Notes: generated by a model from the letters alone, not told the origin. Numbered from the stretch's first letter, positions 7,857-16,453 are shown. The stretch: DNA of 64,000 bases from an uncultured Lachnospiraceae bacterium (GCA_910589105.1 CAJUST010000002.1:1-64000); one strand, 5' to 3'. Numbers and translations are program-made.

Positions 7857-9767
7857 ATGGGAAAAGAAGATTATAGTAAAGCATTTAAGTTAGGAAAGAA
7901 GGATTATCAGGCGAGAATGCTTCGCGGGGTGAAGCCTACTCTGCTTGTATTAGACGATATTTTGCCAGAAAAAGGATCTTACTCTGAATCACAGCTTGGT
8001 TTGACGCAAATCCCGATTGATCAGATTGCAGGCACGAAAACTTTTGCGCGGAGCAGTTCGTTTGCAGGGAACTTTATGCCGATTTTAAGGGAGAGCACAG
8101 AGTTTGCCGTGAAATGGGCGGAGCTTAGTTCAAGCCATTTGAATGAGGGGATACGCGATCCGGTGAAAGCCTATGAATATATGAATCAATTTTACATAGA
8201 AGAAGGCAATAAACGCGTCAGCGTGATGAAATATTTTGGCGCGGTTTCTATCCTTGGGTATGTGACGCGCATTATTCCAAAACGCGCGGAGGACAGGGAG
8301 AACAAAATATATTATGAGTATATGGACTTTTATCAGTTGGCGCCAATTAATTATATTTGGTTTTCTAAAGAAGGCAGTTTTGCCAAACTGCAAAAAGCCG
8401 TCGGTAAAGAGCCGGGGGAGGTTTGGTCAGAAGAAGAATTGCTTCGGTTTAGTTCCGTTTATTCGAGATTTGCCGCGGAATATCAGGCAAAGGGCGGCGG
8501 CAAGTTAAACATTACAGTTGGAGATGCATTTTTATCTTTGATTACCTTGTACGGCTATCAGGAAATTGATGAAAAGACGACAAGTGAGATTCAGGAATTA
8601 GTAACGAAAAGCTGGGAAGAATTTGCCCTTTTGGCGGAAGATGCGGTAGTGGATTTAAAAATGAAGCCGAACCAGAAAAAGAAATCGCTGCTTGAGATTC
8701 TGCATCCTTCTGCTCCGCGGCATTTGAAAATAGCATTTATCTATGAAAAGACGGCGGGGACTTCCGCATGGACGTATGCGCATGAATTAGGCAGGCTTCA
8801 TTTAGAACAGACGTTTCCGGAAGTGATTGAGACGGTTTTTTACGAAAATGGCACATTGGAGCAGATTGACTCTTTGCTGGAAGCCGCCATTGACGAGGGG
8901 TGTAACCTGATATTTACGACAACGCCGCCATTTGCGCAGGCGAGCGTAAAAGCGGCGATTGCAAATCCGAAAATACAGATCCTAAATTGCTCGTTAAATA
9001 CGTCCCACCGCTATATCCGGACATATTATGCAAGGATGCATGAAGCGAAGTTTTTAATGGGGGCGATTGCCGCGGCAATGGCGGAGAACAGCCGTCTGAC
9101 GTATATCGCGGACTATCCGATTTACGGTTCGATTGCCAATATTAACGCGTTTGCGCTGGGCGCGAAAATGATAAATCCACGCGCGAAAGTGTTTTTGGAA
9201 TGGTCGACGAAAAAAGAAATTGACATAGAAGAAAAAATAAGAAAAAGAGGATCTTCTTGCGTGTCCGGAAGGGATATGGTGATTCCGGAAGAAGCGTCCC
9301 GTTTCTTTGGGATTTACCATATAGATGAATGGCATCCGAGAAACTTAGCGATGCCGATATGGCACTGGGGAAAGTTTTATGAGCAGTTAATTCGGACGAT
9401 TATGGAAGGGACATGGAAATATGACGACGATCCTTCCGTAAAAAAAGCGATCAATTATTGGTGGGGAATGTCGGAGGGCGTTGTCGACGTCATCTGTTCG
9501 AAATATCTGCCGAATGGGACAAAGCGTTTGGTGGATCTGTTAAAAACTACAATTTGTTCGGAAACGTTTAATCCTTTTTCTGGGATCTTATATTCCCAGA
9601 CTGGCGTTGTTTCAGATGATCCGGACGGCAGTCTGACGCCTGAGGAAATTATGACGATGGACTGGCTTGCCGATAATATCATTGGCAGGATACCTGCAAA
9701 AGAAGAATTAAAGGAGCAGGCAGAGCCTGTGATTGACCAGCAGGGGGTAAAAAAAGAGGAAGGTTAA
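7857..9767 (+). CDS. Cytoplasmic BMP-fold protein with ParB-like N-terminal region, 636 aa
   Basis: Residues about 290-620 match the basic membrane protein (BMP/Med) family of substrate-binding proteins that usually bind nucleosides outside the cell, starting RHLKIAFIYEKTAGTSAW. There is no signal peptide or lipobox, so the protein should be cytoplasmic. The first 290 residues contain a ParB/sulfiredoxin-like stretch: IPIDQIAGTKTFARS, then YIEEGNKRVSVMKYFGA, where EGNKR resembles the nucleotide-binding motif of that fold. Start is ATG 7857 after GGGAGG at 7846-7851. A metallophosphoesterase gene follows 7 bases later, suggesting a shared nucleotide or second-messenger role. No ABC permease is nearby. 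Confidence 0.85.
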   Translation: MGKEDYSKAFKLGKKDYQARMLRGVKPTLLVLDDILPEKGSYSESQLGLTQIPIDQIAGTKTFARSSSFAGNFMPILRESTEFAVKWAELSSSHLNEGIRDPVKAYEYMNQFYIEEGNKRVSVMKYFGAVSILGYVTRIIPKRAEDRENKIYYEYMDFYQLAPINYIWFSKEGSFAKLQKAVGKEPGEVWSEEELLRFSSVYSRFAAEYQAKGGGKLNITVGDAFLSLITLYGYQEIDEKTTSEIQELVTKSWEEFALLAEDAVVDLKMKPNQKKKSLLEILHPSAPRHLKIAFIYEKTAGTSAWTYAHELGRLHLEQTFPEVIETVFYENGTLEQIDSLLEAAIDEGCNLIFTTTPPFAQASVKAAIANPKIQILNCSLNTSHRYIRTYYARMHEAKFLMGAIAAAMAENSRLTYIADYPIYGSIANINAFALGAKMINPRAKVFLEWSTKKEIDIEEKIRKRGSSCVSGRDMVIPEEASRFFGIYHIDEWHPRNLAMPIWHWGKFYEQLIRTIMEGTWKYDDDPSVKKAINYWWGMSEGVVDVICSKYLPNGTKRLVDLLKTTICSETFNPFSGILYSQTGVVSDDPDGSLTPEEIMTMDWLADNIIGRIPAKEELKEQAEPVIDQQGVKKEEG

Positions 9768-9774
9768 TGAACTT

Positions 9775-10401
9775 ATGAAAATACTGGCGGTTTCAGATGT
9801 GGAGTCAAAGTATCTCTGGGAATATTTTGATAAGAGTAAGCTGAAAGATGTGGACTTAATTATTTCCTGTGGGGATTTAGACCCGTATTATCTTTCTTTT
9901 TTAGTTACGATGACGACGGCTCCCGTTTTATATGTCCATGGCAACCATGACGGGCGTTATCAGAGTATCCCGCCGGAGGGATGCACTTGTATAGACGGAC
10001 GGATTTATGACTATCAGGGGATACGGATTCTGGGTCTTGGCGGGTCTATGCGGTATAGTGAAGGGACGCATCAGTATACGGAATGGCAGATGCGCCAGAG
10101 GGCGGCGAAACTGCGGTTTAGACTCTTTCAAAAACGGGGGTTTGACATACTTGTGACACACTCTCCCGCATATCAGTTGAATGACGGGAGGGATTTGCCG
10201 CATCAGGGTTTTCAGGTGTTTAGGACTTTAATGGAGAAGTACAAACCGAAGTTTTTTTTGCATGGGCATGTGCATATGACGTACAGCAGACAGCAGAAAC
10301 GGTATGATAAGTATCAGGAAACGCATGTGATCAATGCGTTTGAAAGATGTGTGTTTGAGTATGACGCGAAAGAGCCAAAGGAAACGATTTGGGCGCCGTG
10401 A
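9775..10401 (+). CDS. Calcineurin-like metallophosphoesterase, 208 aa
   Basis: Soluble phosphoesterase of the calcineurin-like fold. The metal-binding set is visible: D8 in MKILAVSDVES (the usual DxH has lost its histidine, reading D-V-E), GDLD at 33-36, GNHD at 56-59, a THS motif near residue 125 and GHVH near 163. Substrates of the family include phosphodiesters, cyclic nucleotides and protein phosphates, and none can be assigned. Seven bases separate it from the BMP-fold gene, so the two are co-transcribed. It is followed directly by a long palindrome. Confidence 0.9.
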   Translation: MKILAVSDVESKYLWEYFDKSKLKDVDLIISCGDLDPYYLSFLVTMTTAPVLYVHGNHDGRYQSIPPEGCTCIDGRIYDYQGIRILGLGGSMRYSEGTHQYTEWQMRQRAAKLRFRLFQKRGFDILVTHSPAYQLNDGRDLPHQGFQVFRTLMEKYKPKFFLHGHVHMTYSRQQKRYDKYQETHVINAFERCVFEYDAKEPKETIWAP

Positions 10402-10403
10402 GG

Positions 10404-10530
10404 GAAGCGAAATCATCTTCCAAACAGACCCGCTTTTGCTCAGATAAGCTCGCAGCGGTTCTAAGTTCGTAAAAAACCTCACTAAGAACCGGCGGCTTAT
10501 AATGGTCTGTGTGGAAGATGGTTTCGCTTC
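10404..10530. repeat. 127-bp imperfect palindrome
   Basis: The arm starting GAAGCGAAATCATCTTCC at 10404 is mirrored by an arm ending GGAAGATGGTTTCGCTTC at 10530; the pairing continues inward (AACAGACC with GGTCTGT), and inner segments AGCGGTTCTAAG and CTAAGAACCGG pair again. It begins 2 bases after the stop of the phosphoesterase gene and ends exactly at the stop codon of the truncated gene on the other strand. It could be a REP/MITE-like insertion or a large bidirectional terminator. No second copy is visible in this window. Confidence 0.75.
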
Positions 10531-11099
10531 TATCTTGGGGGTTGGGGGACGGAAGGAAGTTTGGGCAGGTTTTTGTTTTTGTATTTTATTACGTCTTTTA
10601 TTAATAACTTGTTTTGGGCTTTTATAAATGATTCAATAAAATCATAGTCAATTTCAGTTGTCAACATGTCGCTTTCATCATAGTAACCATTTATGCCAAC
10701 AGCAACCGCTTCTTTATAACTAATGCTATGTTCTACGATAGCGTTTGCATAGTGGACAGCTCCATTCACTGCATATTTATTTACGTTTGTGAAATTTTCT
10801 GCGCCGTCTTTTTTCTTGTTGTCTACTTTGCCGTCGGCAGTTAATTTTATAAAGTTTCCTTTTTTTCCTTTGACTTCAATCATTACAGGGATTATTCTCA
10901 TTTGTTTTGTTTCTAAAAATATTTTAATGTTTGGGATATTTGCGCCGAAACCGCCGCTTTTGGACGGGGCTTTTTTTAAGGCATTTTCGATTTCAGAATT
11001 TATCGGTTCGGTTTTTAAATAATACTTTTCGCCTGCAAGCTGTTTTTTTGCTAAATCTTGAATTTGTTCTTCAATGCTTCTTACAGATTTCTCTGGCAT
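10530..11099 (-). pseudogene. N-terminal fragment of a type IIG-like restriction-methyltransferase
   Basis: The 189-residue product resembles the N-terminal nuclease part of large single-chain restriction-modification enzymes: a PD-(D/E)XK-like IPVMIEVKGKKGN segment with the E-x-K pair near residue 75, then NKYAVNGAVHYANAI, characteristic of those proteins. The methyltransferase and target-recognition parts (normally hundreds of residues more) are missing: the frame ends with a proline-rich tail exactly where the 127-bp palindrome begins. Start ATG 11099 follows AGGAAAAC-type site. I read this as a truncated remnant, although the short protein could still be made. Confidence 0.6.
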
Positions 11100-11197
11100 A
11101 GTTTTCCTCCAAGTGTTTTTTCGCTTTTTTGCCTTTTATGGTAAAACAGTAAAATATAAGTAAAGTATATTACATATTTGGGAGAATAACAATGGGA

Positions 11198-11227
11198 TTG
11201 ACTTTTCACATATGCAAAGTATATACT
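11198..11227 (+). promoter_or_regulatory. Sigma-A promoter for purC-purB
   Basis: TTGACT at 11198-11203 and TATACT at 11222-11227 are 18 bases apart, 31 bases upstream of purC. No purine riboswitch core is recognisable between 11100 and 11257. Confidence 0.6.
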
Positions 11228-11257
11228 TGAAAAAAACATTAGGAGGAATGTGAAACG

Positions 11258-12130
11258 ATGAAAGAGTTAAAACCAATGAAAGAAGGAAAAGTGCGCGAAG
11301 TATATGACACAGGGGACAGCATTGTGATGGTTGCCACTGACAGAATATCTGCGTTTGACCGTATATTAAAAAATGAAATTACAAAAAAGGGCGCGATTTT
11401 AACGAAAATGTCGAAATTTTGGTTTGATTTTACGAGGGATATTGTGCCGAACCATATGATTTCTACGGATACGTCGGATATGCCGGAGCATTTTAGGACG
11501 GCTGCGTTTGATGGAAACAGCATGAAGTGTAAAAAGTTGGAAATGCTTCCGGTGGAATGTATTGTGAGGGGGTATATTACAGGAAGCGGCTGGGAAAGTT
11601 ACCAAAAGGACGGCTGTGTCTGCGGCATCCGCCTGCCGGAAGGTTTAGAGGAATCCGCGCAGCTTCCGGAACCTATCTATACGCCGACGACGAAAGCGGA
11701 GATTGGACTGCATGATGAGCATATTACATTTGAAGGAAGCGTGGAGATTTTAAAGAAGCTTTATCCGCAGAGAGGGGCGGAGTACGCAGAGAAAATCAGA
11801 GATTATACGATTGCTTTATATAAGAAGTGCGCAGAATACGCGCTGGGGAAAGGGATTATTATTGCAGACACGAAGTTTGAATTTGGGCTTGATGAAAATG
11901 GAGCCGTTATGCTTGCAGATGAAATGCTGACGCCGGACAGCTCCCGTTTTTGGCCGCTGAAAGGTTATGAATCCGGCAGGCCGCAGCCTTCTTTTGACAA
12001 GCAGTTTGTAAGAGACTGGTTAAAAGGACAGGAAGACGGCGCGGATACGCTGCCGGAGGAGATTGTGGCAAAAACTGTAGAGAAGTATGAGGAAGCGTAT
12101 GAATTGTTGACGGGAGAAAAGTTTTCGTAA
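11258..12130 (+). CDS. purC: SAICAR synthase (phosphoribosylaminoimidazole-succinocarboxamide synthase), 290 aa
   Basis: Catalyses the ATP-dependent joining of aspartate to CAIR, giving SAICAR in purine biosynthesis. Family motifs are clear: the glycine-rich MKEGKVREVYDTGD at the N-terminus, ATDRISAFDRIL, VECIVRGYITGSGWESY and LADEMLTPDSSRFW. The length matches the 290-residue class found in Clostridia. An AGGAGG site precedes the ATG. It is followed after 21 bases by purB, which acts on SAICAR two steps on the same branch, so the pair forms an operon. Confidence 0.97.
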   Translation: MKELKPMKEGKVREVYDTGDSIVMVATDRISAFDRILKNEITKKGAILTKMSKFWFDFTRDIVPNHMISTDTSDMPEHFRTAAFDGNSMKCKKLEMLPVECIVRGYITGSGWESYQKDGCVCGIRLPEGLEESAQLPEPIYTPTTKAEIGLHDEHITFEGSVEILKKLYPQRGAEYAEKIRDYTIALYKKCAEYALGKGIIIADTKFEFGLDENGAVMLADEMLTPDSSRFWPLKGYESGRPQPSFDKQFVRDWLKGQEDGADTLPEEIVAKTVEKYEEAYELLTGEKFS

Positions 12131-12151
12131 CAGAGGAAAAGGAGAAAAAGC

Positions 12152-13585
12152 ATGAGTACAGATAGATATGTAAGCCCATTGTCTGAGCGTTATGCCAGTA
12201 AGGAAATGCAGTATATTTTTTCACCGGAAATGAAGTTTCGGACATGGAGAAAATTATGGATTGCATTGGCGGAGACGGAGAGGGAACTTGGCATTGCGAT
12301 CAGTGAAGAACAGATTGAAGAATTAAAAGCGCATAAAGATGACATTAATTTTGACGTTGCAAAAGAACGTGAAAAGATTGTCCGCCATGACGTTATGTCC
12401 CATGTGTACGCATATGGGCGGCAGTGCCCGAAAGCGAAGGGGATTATTCATCTGGGCGCAACGTCTTGCTATGTGGGGGACAATACGGATATTATCGTGA
12501 TGGCGGAAGCGTTCCGTTTGATTAAAAAGAAACTGGTTAATGTAATGGAAAAATTATCCCGTTTTGCAGACAAATATAAGAGCCTGCCGACTTTGGCGTT
12601 TACCCATTTCCAGCCTGCGCAGCCGACGACGGTTGGCAAACGCGCGACGCTCTGGCTTTTGGAGTTTCAAATGGATTTTGAGGATCTTTCGTATGTAATG
12701 GACAGTTTGAAACTGCTTGGATCGAAAGGGACGACGGGCACGCAGGCGAGTTTTTTAGAATTGTTTGACGGGGATAATGAAAAAGTGGACAAGATCGATC
12801 CGATGATTGCTGAAAAGATGGGATTTAGGGATTGTTATGCCGTGTCAGGGCAGACGTATTCCAGAAAAGTGGATGCAAGGGCAGTGAATGTTTTGGCGGG
12901 GATTGCGGCAAGCGCTTATAAGATGTCAAATGATATACGTTTATTGCAGCATTTAAAAGAGGTGGAAGAACCGTTTGAAAAGAATCAAATCGGATCGTCT
13001 GCCATGGCGTATAAACGCAATCCTATGAGAAGTGAGAGAATTGGCTCTCTTGCGCGTTATGTGATGATCGATGCGCTGAATCCGGCGGTTACTTCCGCGA
13101 CGCAGTGGTTTGAGCGGACGCTTGACGATTCGGCAAATAAACGGTTAAGCATTCCGGAAGCGTTTCTGGCGACGGACGGCATATTGGATTTATGCCTAAA
13201 CGTTGTGGACGGCCTTGTGGTCTATGATAAAGTCATTACGAAACATCTGATGGCGGAACTGCCGTTTATGGCGACAGAAAATATTATGATGGATGCAGTG
13301 AAAAAAGGCGGCGACCGTCAGGAACTGCATGAGAAAATCAGGAAGCTTTCAATGGAAGCAGGGGCAAATGTAAAACAAGAAGGAAAAGAAAATAATCTGT
13401 TGGAGCTGATTGCGGCAGATCCGTCTTTTATGCTGACGTTAGAGGAATTAAAGGCTTCTATGGATCCGTCTAAATATGTAGGGCGGGCGCCAAGACAGGT
13501 AGATCAGTTTTTAAAAGAAGTCATTTCTCCGATTCTAAAAGAAAATGAAGCGTTATTGGGCGTAAAGGCAGAAATAAATGTATAA
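12152..13585 (+). CDS. purB: Adenylosuccinate lyase, 477 aa
   Basis: Fumarase/aspartase superfamily enzyme that removes fumarate from SAICAR and from adenylosuccinate, so it acts twice in AMP synthesis. The signature GSSAMAYKRNPMRSER (catalytic flexible loop, with its serine) lies near residue 280, and HLGATSCYVGDN and THFQPAQPTT carry the two active-site histidine regions. It is of normal length, starts after AAAAGGAG, and follows purC. Its last 8 bases overlap the next gene. Confidence 0.97.
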   Translation: MSTDRYVSPLSERYASKEMQYIFSPEMKFRTWRKLWIALAETERELGIAISEEQIEELKAHKDDINFDVAKEREKIVRHDVMSHVYAYGRQCPKAKGIIHLGATSCYVGDNTDIIVMAEAFRLIKKKLVNVMEKLSRFADKYKSLPTLAFTHFQPAQPTTVGKRATLWLLEFQMDFEDLSYVMDSLKLLGSKGTTGTQASFLELFDGDNEKVDKIDPMIAEKMGFRDCYAVSGQTYSRKVDARAVNVLAGIAASAYKMSNDIRLLQHLKEVEEPFEKNQIGSSAMAYKRNPMRSERIGSLARYVMIDALNPAVTSATQWFERTLDDSANKRLSIPEAFLATDGILDLCLNVVDGLVVYDKVITKHLMAELPFMATENIMMDAVKKGGDRQELHEKIRKLSMEAGANVKQEGKENNLLELIAADPSFMLTLEELKASMDPSKYVGRAPRQVDQFLKEVISPILKENEALLGVKAEINV

Positions 13586-14432
13586 AAAAAGGGTCTTTAG
13601 ATCCGTTCTGATATTGGAATGTTTTTTGCTGTGTCTTACTTTTGGCGTAAAGGACGGAAAAGAGCCGGAGACGAAACGGGAGGCAGTTTACGAATTTCAT
13701 GATTCGTCTGCCGGAGTTGCCATGGCGTTTCAGGAACATATTTTTGAGGCGGGCATTATTCCGAAGGATTTACAGATAGTTCGTTTGACCGTAGAGGAAA
13801 AAGCGTCTCTGGTTTATACCTTTTTACAGGGGCCAAGGGCGTATCGGGAAAAGTGGCCGTGGTCTGGCGACTGGTGTGAAAGGCTGGTTCAGGGAAATTC
13901 GTTTGGCGCGTTTGGCTGTGGTCTGTGCTGTATGGCGAATATTTACAGCACTTTGTCTGGTTATGAATGTTCTCCATGGGATATGTATGAATTTGCGACG
14001 CAGGCTTCCCTTTACTACCCCAGCAGTGAAAGCGGCGCAATCGGCTGGGAAGATATGCAGACGACGCTTACGGCTGCCGGATTTTCATGTAGTTTGTGTG
14101 TAAAACCTGCAACGTATGAGGAATTTCAGGAGCAGATGAAGCATACGCAGTCGGCAATCGTCTTAGTCAGCAGTAATTATGACGCCACATACTGGCAAAA
14201 TACGCCGGGGCATTATGTGAATATCTGGCTCTATCAGGAAGATACCGATTTGGTTCTTTTAGCAGAGCCGGGGAACCCTGAAAAAAACAGGACGTGGATT
14301 CCACTCCGTTATGTGTACGATGCATTAAAATTAGTCAGCCCGTACCAATATTTGGCGGTGGCATTTTATGCGGAAGAAGCCAATGGCTGGAAATGGAATG
14401 GGATTGATGATAATTGGAATGGAAGATTTTAA
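13578..14432 (+). CDS. Exported C39-like cysteine peptidase, 284 aa
   Basis: The N-terminus has a basic start and a hydrophobic stretch (residues 5-23), a signal peptide or anchor. The core is a papain-like C39 fold: GCGLCCMANIY near residues 113-122 supplies the probable catalytic Cys (C114), PGHYVNIW near 211 the His, and LLAEPGNP the Asp-containing strand. Such stand-alone C39-like proteins are surface peptidases of uncertain substrate; no leader-peptide gene or exporter is adjacent. It overlaps purB by 8 bases, so it is translated from the purine operon message, which may be incidental. Confidence 0.8.
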   Translation: MYKKRVFRSVLILECFLLCLTFGVKDGKEPETKREAVYEFHDSSAGVAMAFQEHIFEAGIIPKDLQIVRLTVEEKASLVYTFLQGPRAYREKWPWSGDWCERLVQGNSFGAFGCGLCCMANIYSTLSGYECSPWDMYEFATQASLYYPSSESGAIGWEDMQTTLTAAGFSCSLCVKPATYEEFQEQMKHTQSAIVLVSSNYDATYWQNTPGHYVNIWLYQEDTDLVLLAEPGNPEKNRTWIPLRYVYDALKLVSPYQYLAVAFYAEEANGWKWNGIDDNWNGRF

Positions 14433-14452
14433 ATAAATTTAGATAATTTACT

Positions 14453-14479
14453 TAAGAAAAAGAAATAGTCAGACGATAT
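14453..14479 (+). promoter_or_regulatory. Probable sigma-28 (motility) promoter
   Basis: TAAG at 14453-14456 and GACGATAT at 14472-14479 with a 15-base spacer match TAAA-N15-GCCGATAT at 10 of 12 positions. It lies about 30 bases before the small gene at 14510. Confidence 0.45.
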
Positions 14480-14509
14480 ATAGAGTAACAAATCTAATTT
14501 AAGGAGGGA

Positions 14510-14758
14510 TTGGCCGCATACGGATATGAAGGATATTTTAGAGTTTCTTCGGTAATGTTAGTTTCAGGAATGGCGGATTCGACTTCACAGCGCAGGCAGG
14601 AAGAACGCCAGTCTGGCAATCAGCAGGAGTTTAGGGCGGTTTTAGAGGAAAAGACGAAACAGTTACAGGAAAACCGCCTTTTGGAAGGAAAAACGATTGG
14701 ATACACCAAAACTGGCCAGCTTTGTTTTGCGCAGGCATTAAAAAGAAGCTATAATTAG
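14510..14758 (+). CDS. Small unknown protein, 82 aa, probable motility regulon member
   Basis: I do not recognise the family. The product is hydrophilic with a glutamine- and glutamate-rich middle (residues 25-60, probably helical) and ends GKTIGYTKTGQLCFAQALKR. The only in-frame start near the strong AAGGAGGG site is TTG at 14510, just 2 bases after it, which is unusually close; the next ATG (14555) is 47 bases away. The sigma-28-like promoter just upstream suggests expression with flagellar genes. A strong terminator follows. It may also be read from a start I cannot identify. Confidence 0.55.
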   Translation: MAAYGYEGYFRVSSVMLVSGMADSTSQRRQEERQSGNQQEFRAVLEEKTKQLQENRLLEGKTIGYTKTGQLCFAQALKRSYN

Positions 14759-14774
14759 TGGGAAAATGAGGAGC

Positions 14775-14807
14775 GCCCCAGTGTTTTGAAGATCAAAACG
14801 CTGGGGC
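14775..14807 (+). terminator. Intrinsic terminator hairpin
   Basis: GCCCCAGTGTTTTG pairs with CAAAACGCTGGGGC around a 5-base loop. The T-tract is poor (AATTAT). The following 209 bases up to rsmA hold nothing I can name except a GACGTCAGACGT near-palindrome around 14923. Confidence 0.7.
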
Positions 14808-15016
14808 AATTATGAAGAAATCAAAAAATACCACATGACTGAGAAACTGTTTCTTTGATGTCATCAGCATAGCAATCTTATATGAATAGAGTATGAACAA
14901 AGAGAGAATATATTGTAAAACACTGACGTCAGACGTTTTGAAGCGCCCAAATTTTTATTGCGGCAAATCAAGTAATCTGTTACGATATTTTTAGTAAAAC
15001 ATAAAGTGAGGAAAGT

Positions 15017-15886
15017 ATGGCAGATTTAGGCAATCCAAAACATACCATCGCGGTATTACAAAAGTATCAGTTTCATTTCCAAAAAAAGTACGGTCAAAAC
15101 TTCTTGATCGATCCCCATGTGTTGGAAAAAATTATCCGCGCCGCTCATATCGGGAAAGAAGATTTTGTGTTGGAAATCGGGCCGGGGATTGGCGCGATGA
15201 CACAGTATCTGTGTGAAGCGGCAAGAGAAGTGGCGGCAGTGGAAATCGACGGGAATTTGATTCCTGTGTTAAAAGACACCTTAAGCGCCTATGATAATGT
15301 GGAGGTCATTCATGCAGATGTTTTGAAGCTGGATTTAAAAGAAATGGTTCAAAAGAAGAATGGAAACCGTCCGTTTAAAGTTGTGGCGAACCTTCCCTAT
15401 TACATTACAACGCCGATTGTCATGGGCTTGCTCGAAAGCCGCCTTCCGGCGCAAAGCATTACGATTATGGTGCAAAAAGAAGTGGCGGAACGTATGCAGG
15501 CTCAGGCGGGCGGCAAAGAGTATGGCGCGCTTTCCCTTGCTGTGCAGTATTATGCAGAAGCGGAAATTGTCGCAAATGTGCCGCCAAATTGCTTTATGCC
15601 AAGGCCAAAGGTGGGGAGCGCAGTGATCCGCCTGATGAGGCATGAAACGCCGGTTGTGCAGACAGAAGATGAAAAACTGATGTTTCGTTTGATACGGGCT
15701 TCTTTTAACCAGAGGAGAAAGACGCTGGCGAATGGCCTTGCCAATTCTGGTGTGTTTCCGCTTACAAAAGAGCGGATACAAGAGTGTATAAAAGAACTGG
15801 GCGTTTCGGAAACAGTCCGTGGGGAAACGCTTTCTTTGGAACAATTTGCCCGTTTAAGCGATTTATTTAAAAGAGAACTGCCTTAA
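15017..15886 (+). CDS. rsmA: 16S rRNA dimethyladenosine transferase, 289 aa
   Basis: KsgA/RsmA dimethylates two adjacent adenosines in the 3' terminal helix of 16S rRNA during small-subunit assembly. Motifs in order: QKYGQNFLIDPHVLEKI-type start, the SAM-binding EIGPGIGAMTQYL, AVEIDGNLIPVL, HADVLKLDL and the catalytic NLPYYITTPIV. A C-terminal helical domain completes the usual length. Start ATG follows GTGAGGAAAGT. The reading frame before residue 20 fits the family. It is transcribed alone here, with gene remnants downstream. Confidence 0.97.
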   Translation: MADLGNPKHTIAVLQKYQFHFQKKYGQNFLIDPHVLEKIIRAAHIGKEDFVLEIGPGIGAMTQYLCEAAREVAAVEIDGNLIPVLKDTLSAYDNVEVIHADVLKLDLKEMVQKKNGNRPFKVVANLPYYITTPIVMGLLESRLPAQSITIMVQKEVAERMQAQAGGKEYGALSLAVQYYAEAEIVANVPPNCFMPRPKVGSAVIRLMRHETPVVQTEDEKLMFRLIRASFNQRRKTLANGLANSGVFPLTKERIQECIKELGVSETVRGETLSLEQFARLSDLFKRELP

Positions 15887-15898
15887 ATAAGGGGAAGA

Positions 15899-16048
15899 TC
15901 AAATATCGCTTTTTTGTCTGTTGCAGGATTCACAGAGCATTTGGCAGTTTTTTGGGCGCGTATGCTCAGATGTTTTTCGTTTCTGTCTAATAAGTATTCA
16001 TAGCCCTTTCATTTCCCGCCGGCAAATCGGGAAAACGGTTTTTACCCA
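15899..16048 (-). pseudogene. Fossil of an HNH endonuclease domain
   Basis: Read on the minus strand, the DNA gives VKTVFPICRREMKG, an in-frame TGA, and then KNCQMLCESCNRQKSDI before a final stop. The two CxxC-like ends and NCQMLC-x-x-CNR-x-KS are the recognisable halves of an HNH nuclease, while the central histidine segment has been lost. Nothing translatable remains. It lies on the same strand and just downstream of the methyltransferase fossil, so both may come from one restriction-modification locus. Confidence 0.55.
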
Positions 16049-16119
16049 GTTAATTACGCTTAGGAAATTAATCTTCAGTTTCAATATGCTTACGATCTCC
16101 TATCCATCTTAGAGCCGTT

Positions 16120-16405
16120 TCAAGAGTGCGTCTTTTTGCCTTCCTGTGCGCCAAAAAGCTCGTCTTTGCCGAATAAAGTGAGCTGGGTGTAAAGAATAGG
16201 GGAAGAAGCGTAACAGGTGGCAATCAGTTTTTTTAGACCGAGGGATTGGAAGTTTATGGCGAAGTATTTGAAAAAGTTGCTTTCAAACGGGTCGTCGCAG
16301 TTGCATAAAACGGTTTTATTGAGGAAATATGATTTATAGTGTTTTAATTCGCGTTCAATTAGGGATAATTGCGTGTAAAACTCGTCGCATTTAAAAGAAA
16401 CAAGG
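16120..16405 (-). pseudogene. Fragment of an EcoRI-family adenine-specific methyltransferase
   Basis: A minus-strand frame with no start codon reads KCDEFYTQLSLIERELKHY, then VLCNCDDPFESNFFKYF and LGLKKLIATCY before a stop at 16120-16122. DEFYTQ and CNCDDP-x-ESNFFKYFA are hallmark sequences of the N-terminal part of M.EcoRI-like adenine methyltransferases. The start and about two thirds of the protein are missing, so it is a dead remnant. Together with the HNH fossil it fills most of the 567-base gap between rsmA and spoIID. Confidence 0.75.
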
Positions 16406-16453
16406 AAGGAAAAGCGTGGAATAATCTAAAGAGTTCTTTCATATATTGATAAT

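Noticed and set aside
15921-16112. 63-residue plus-strand frame between rsmA and spoIID
   Set aside because: The opposite strand in this segment carries recognisable HNH sequence, so the plus frame is accidental.
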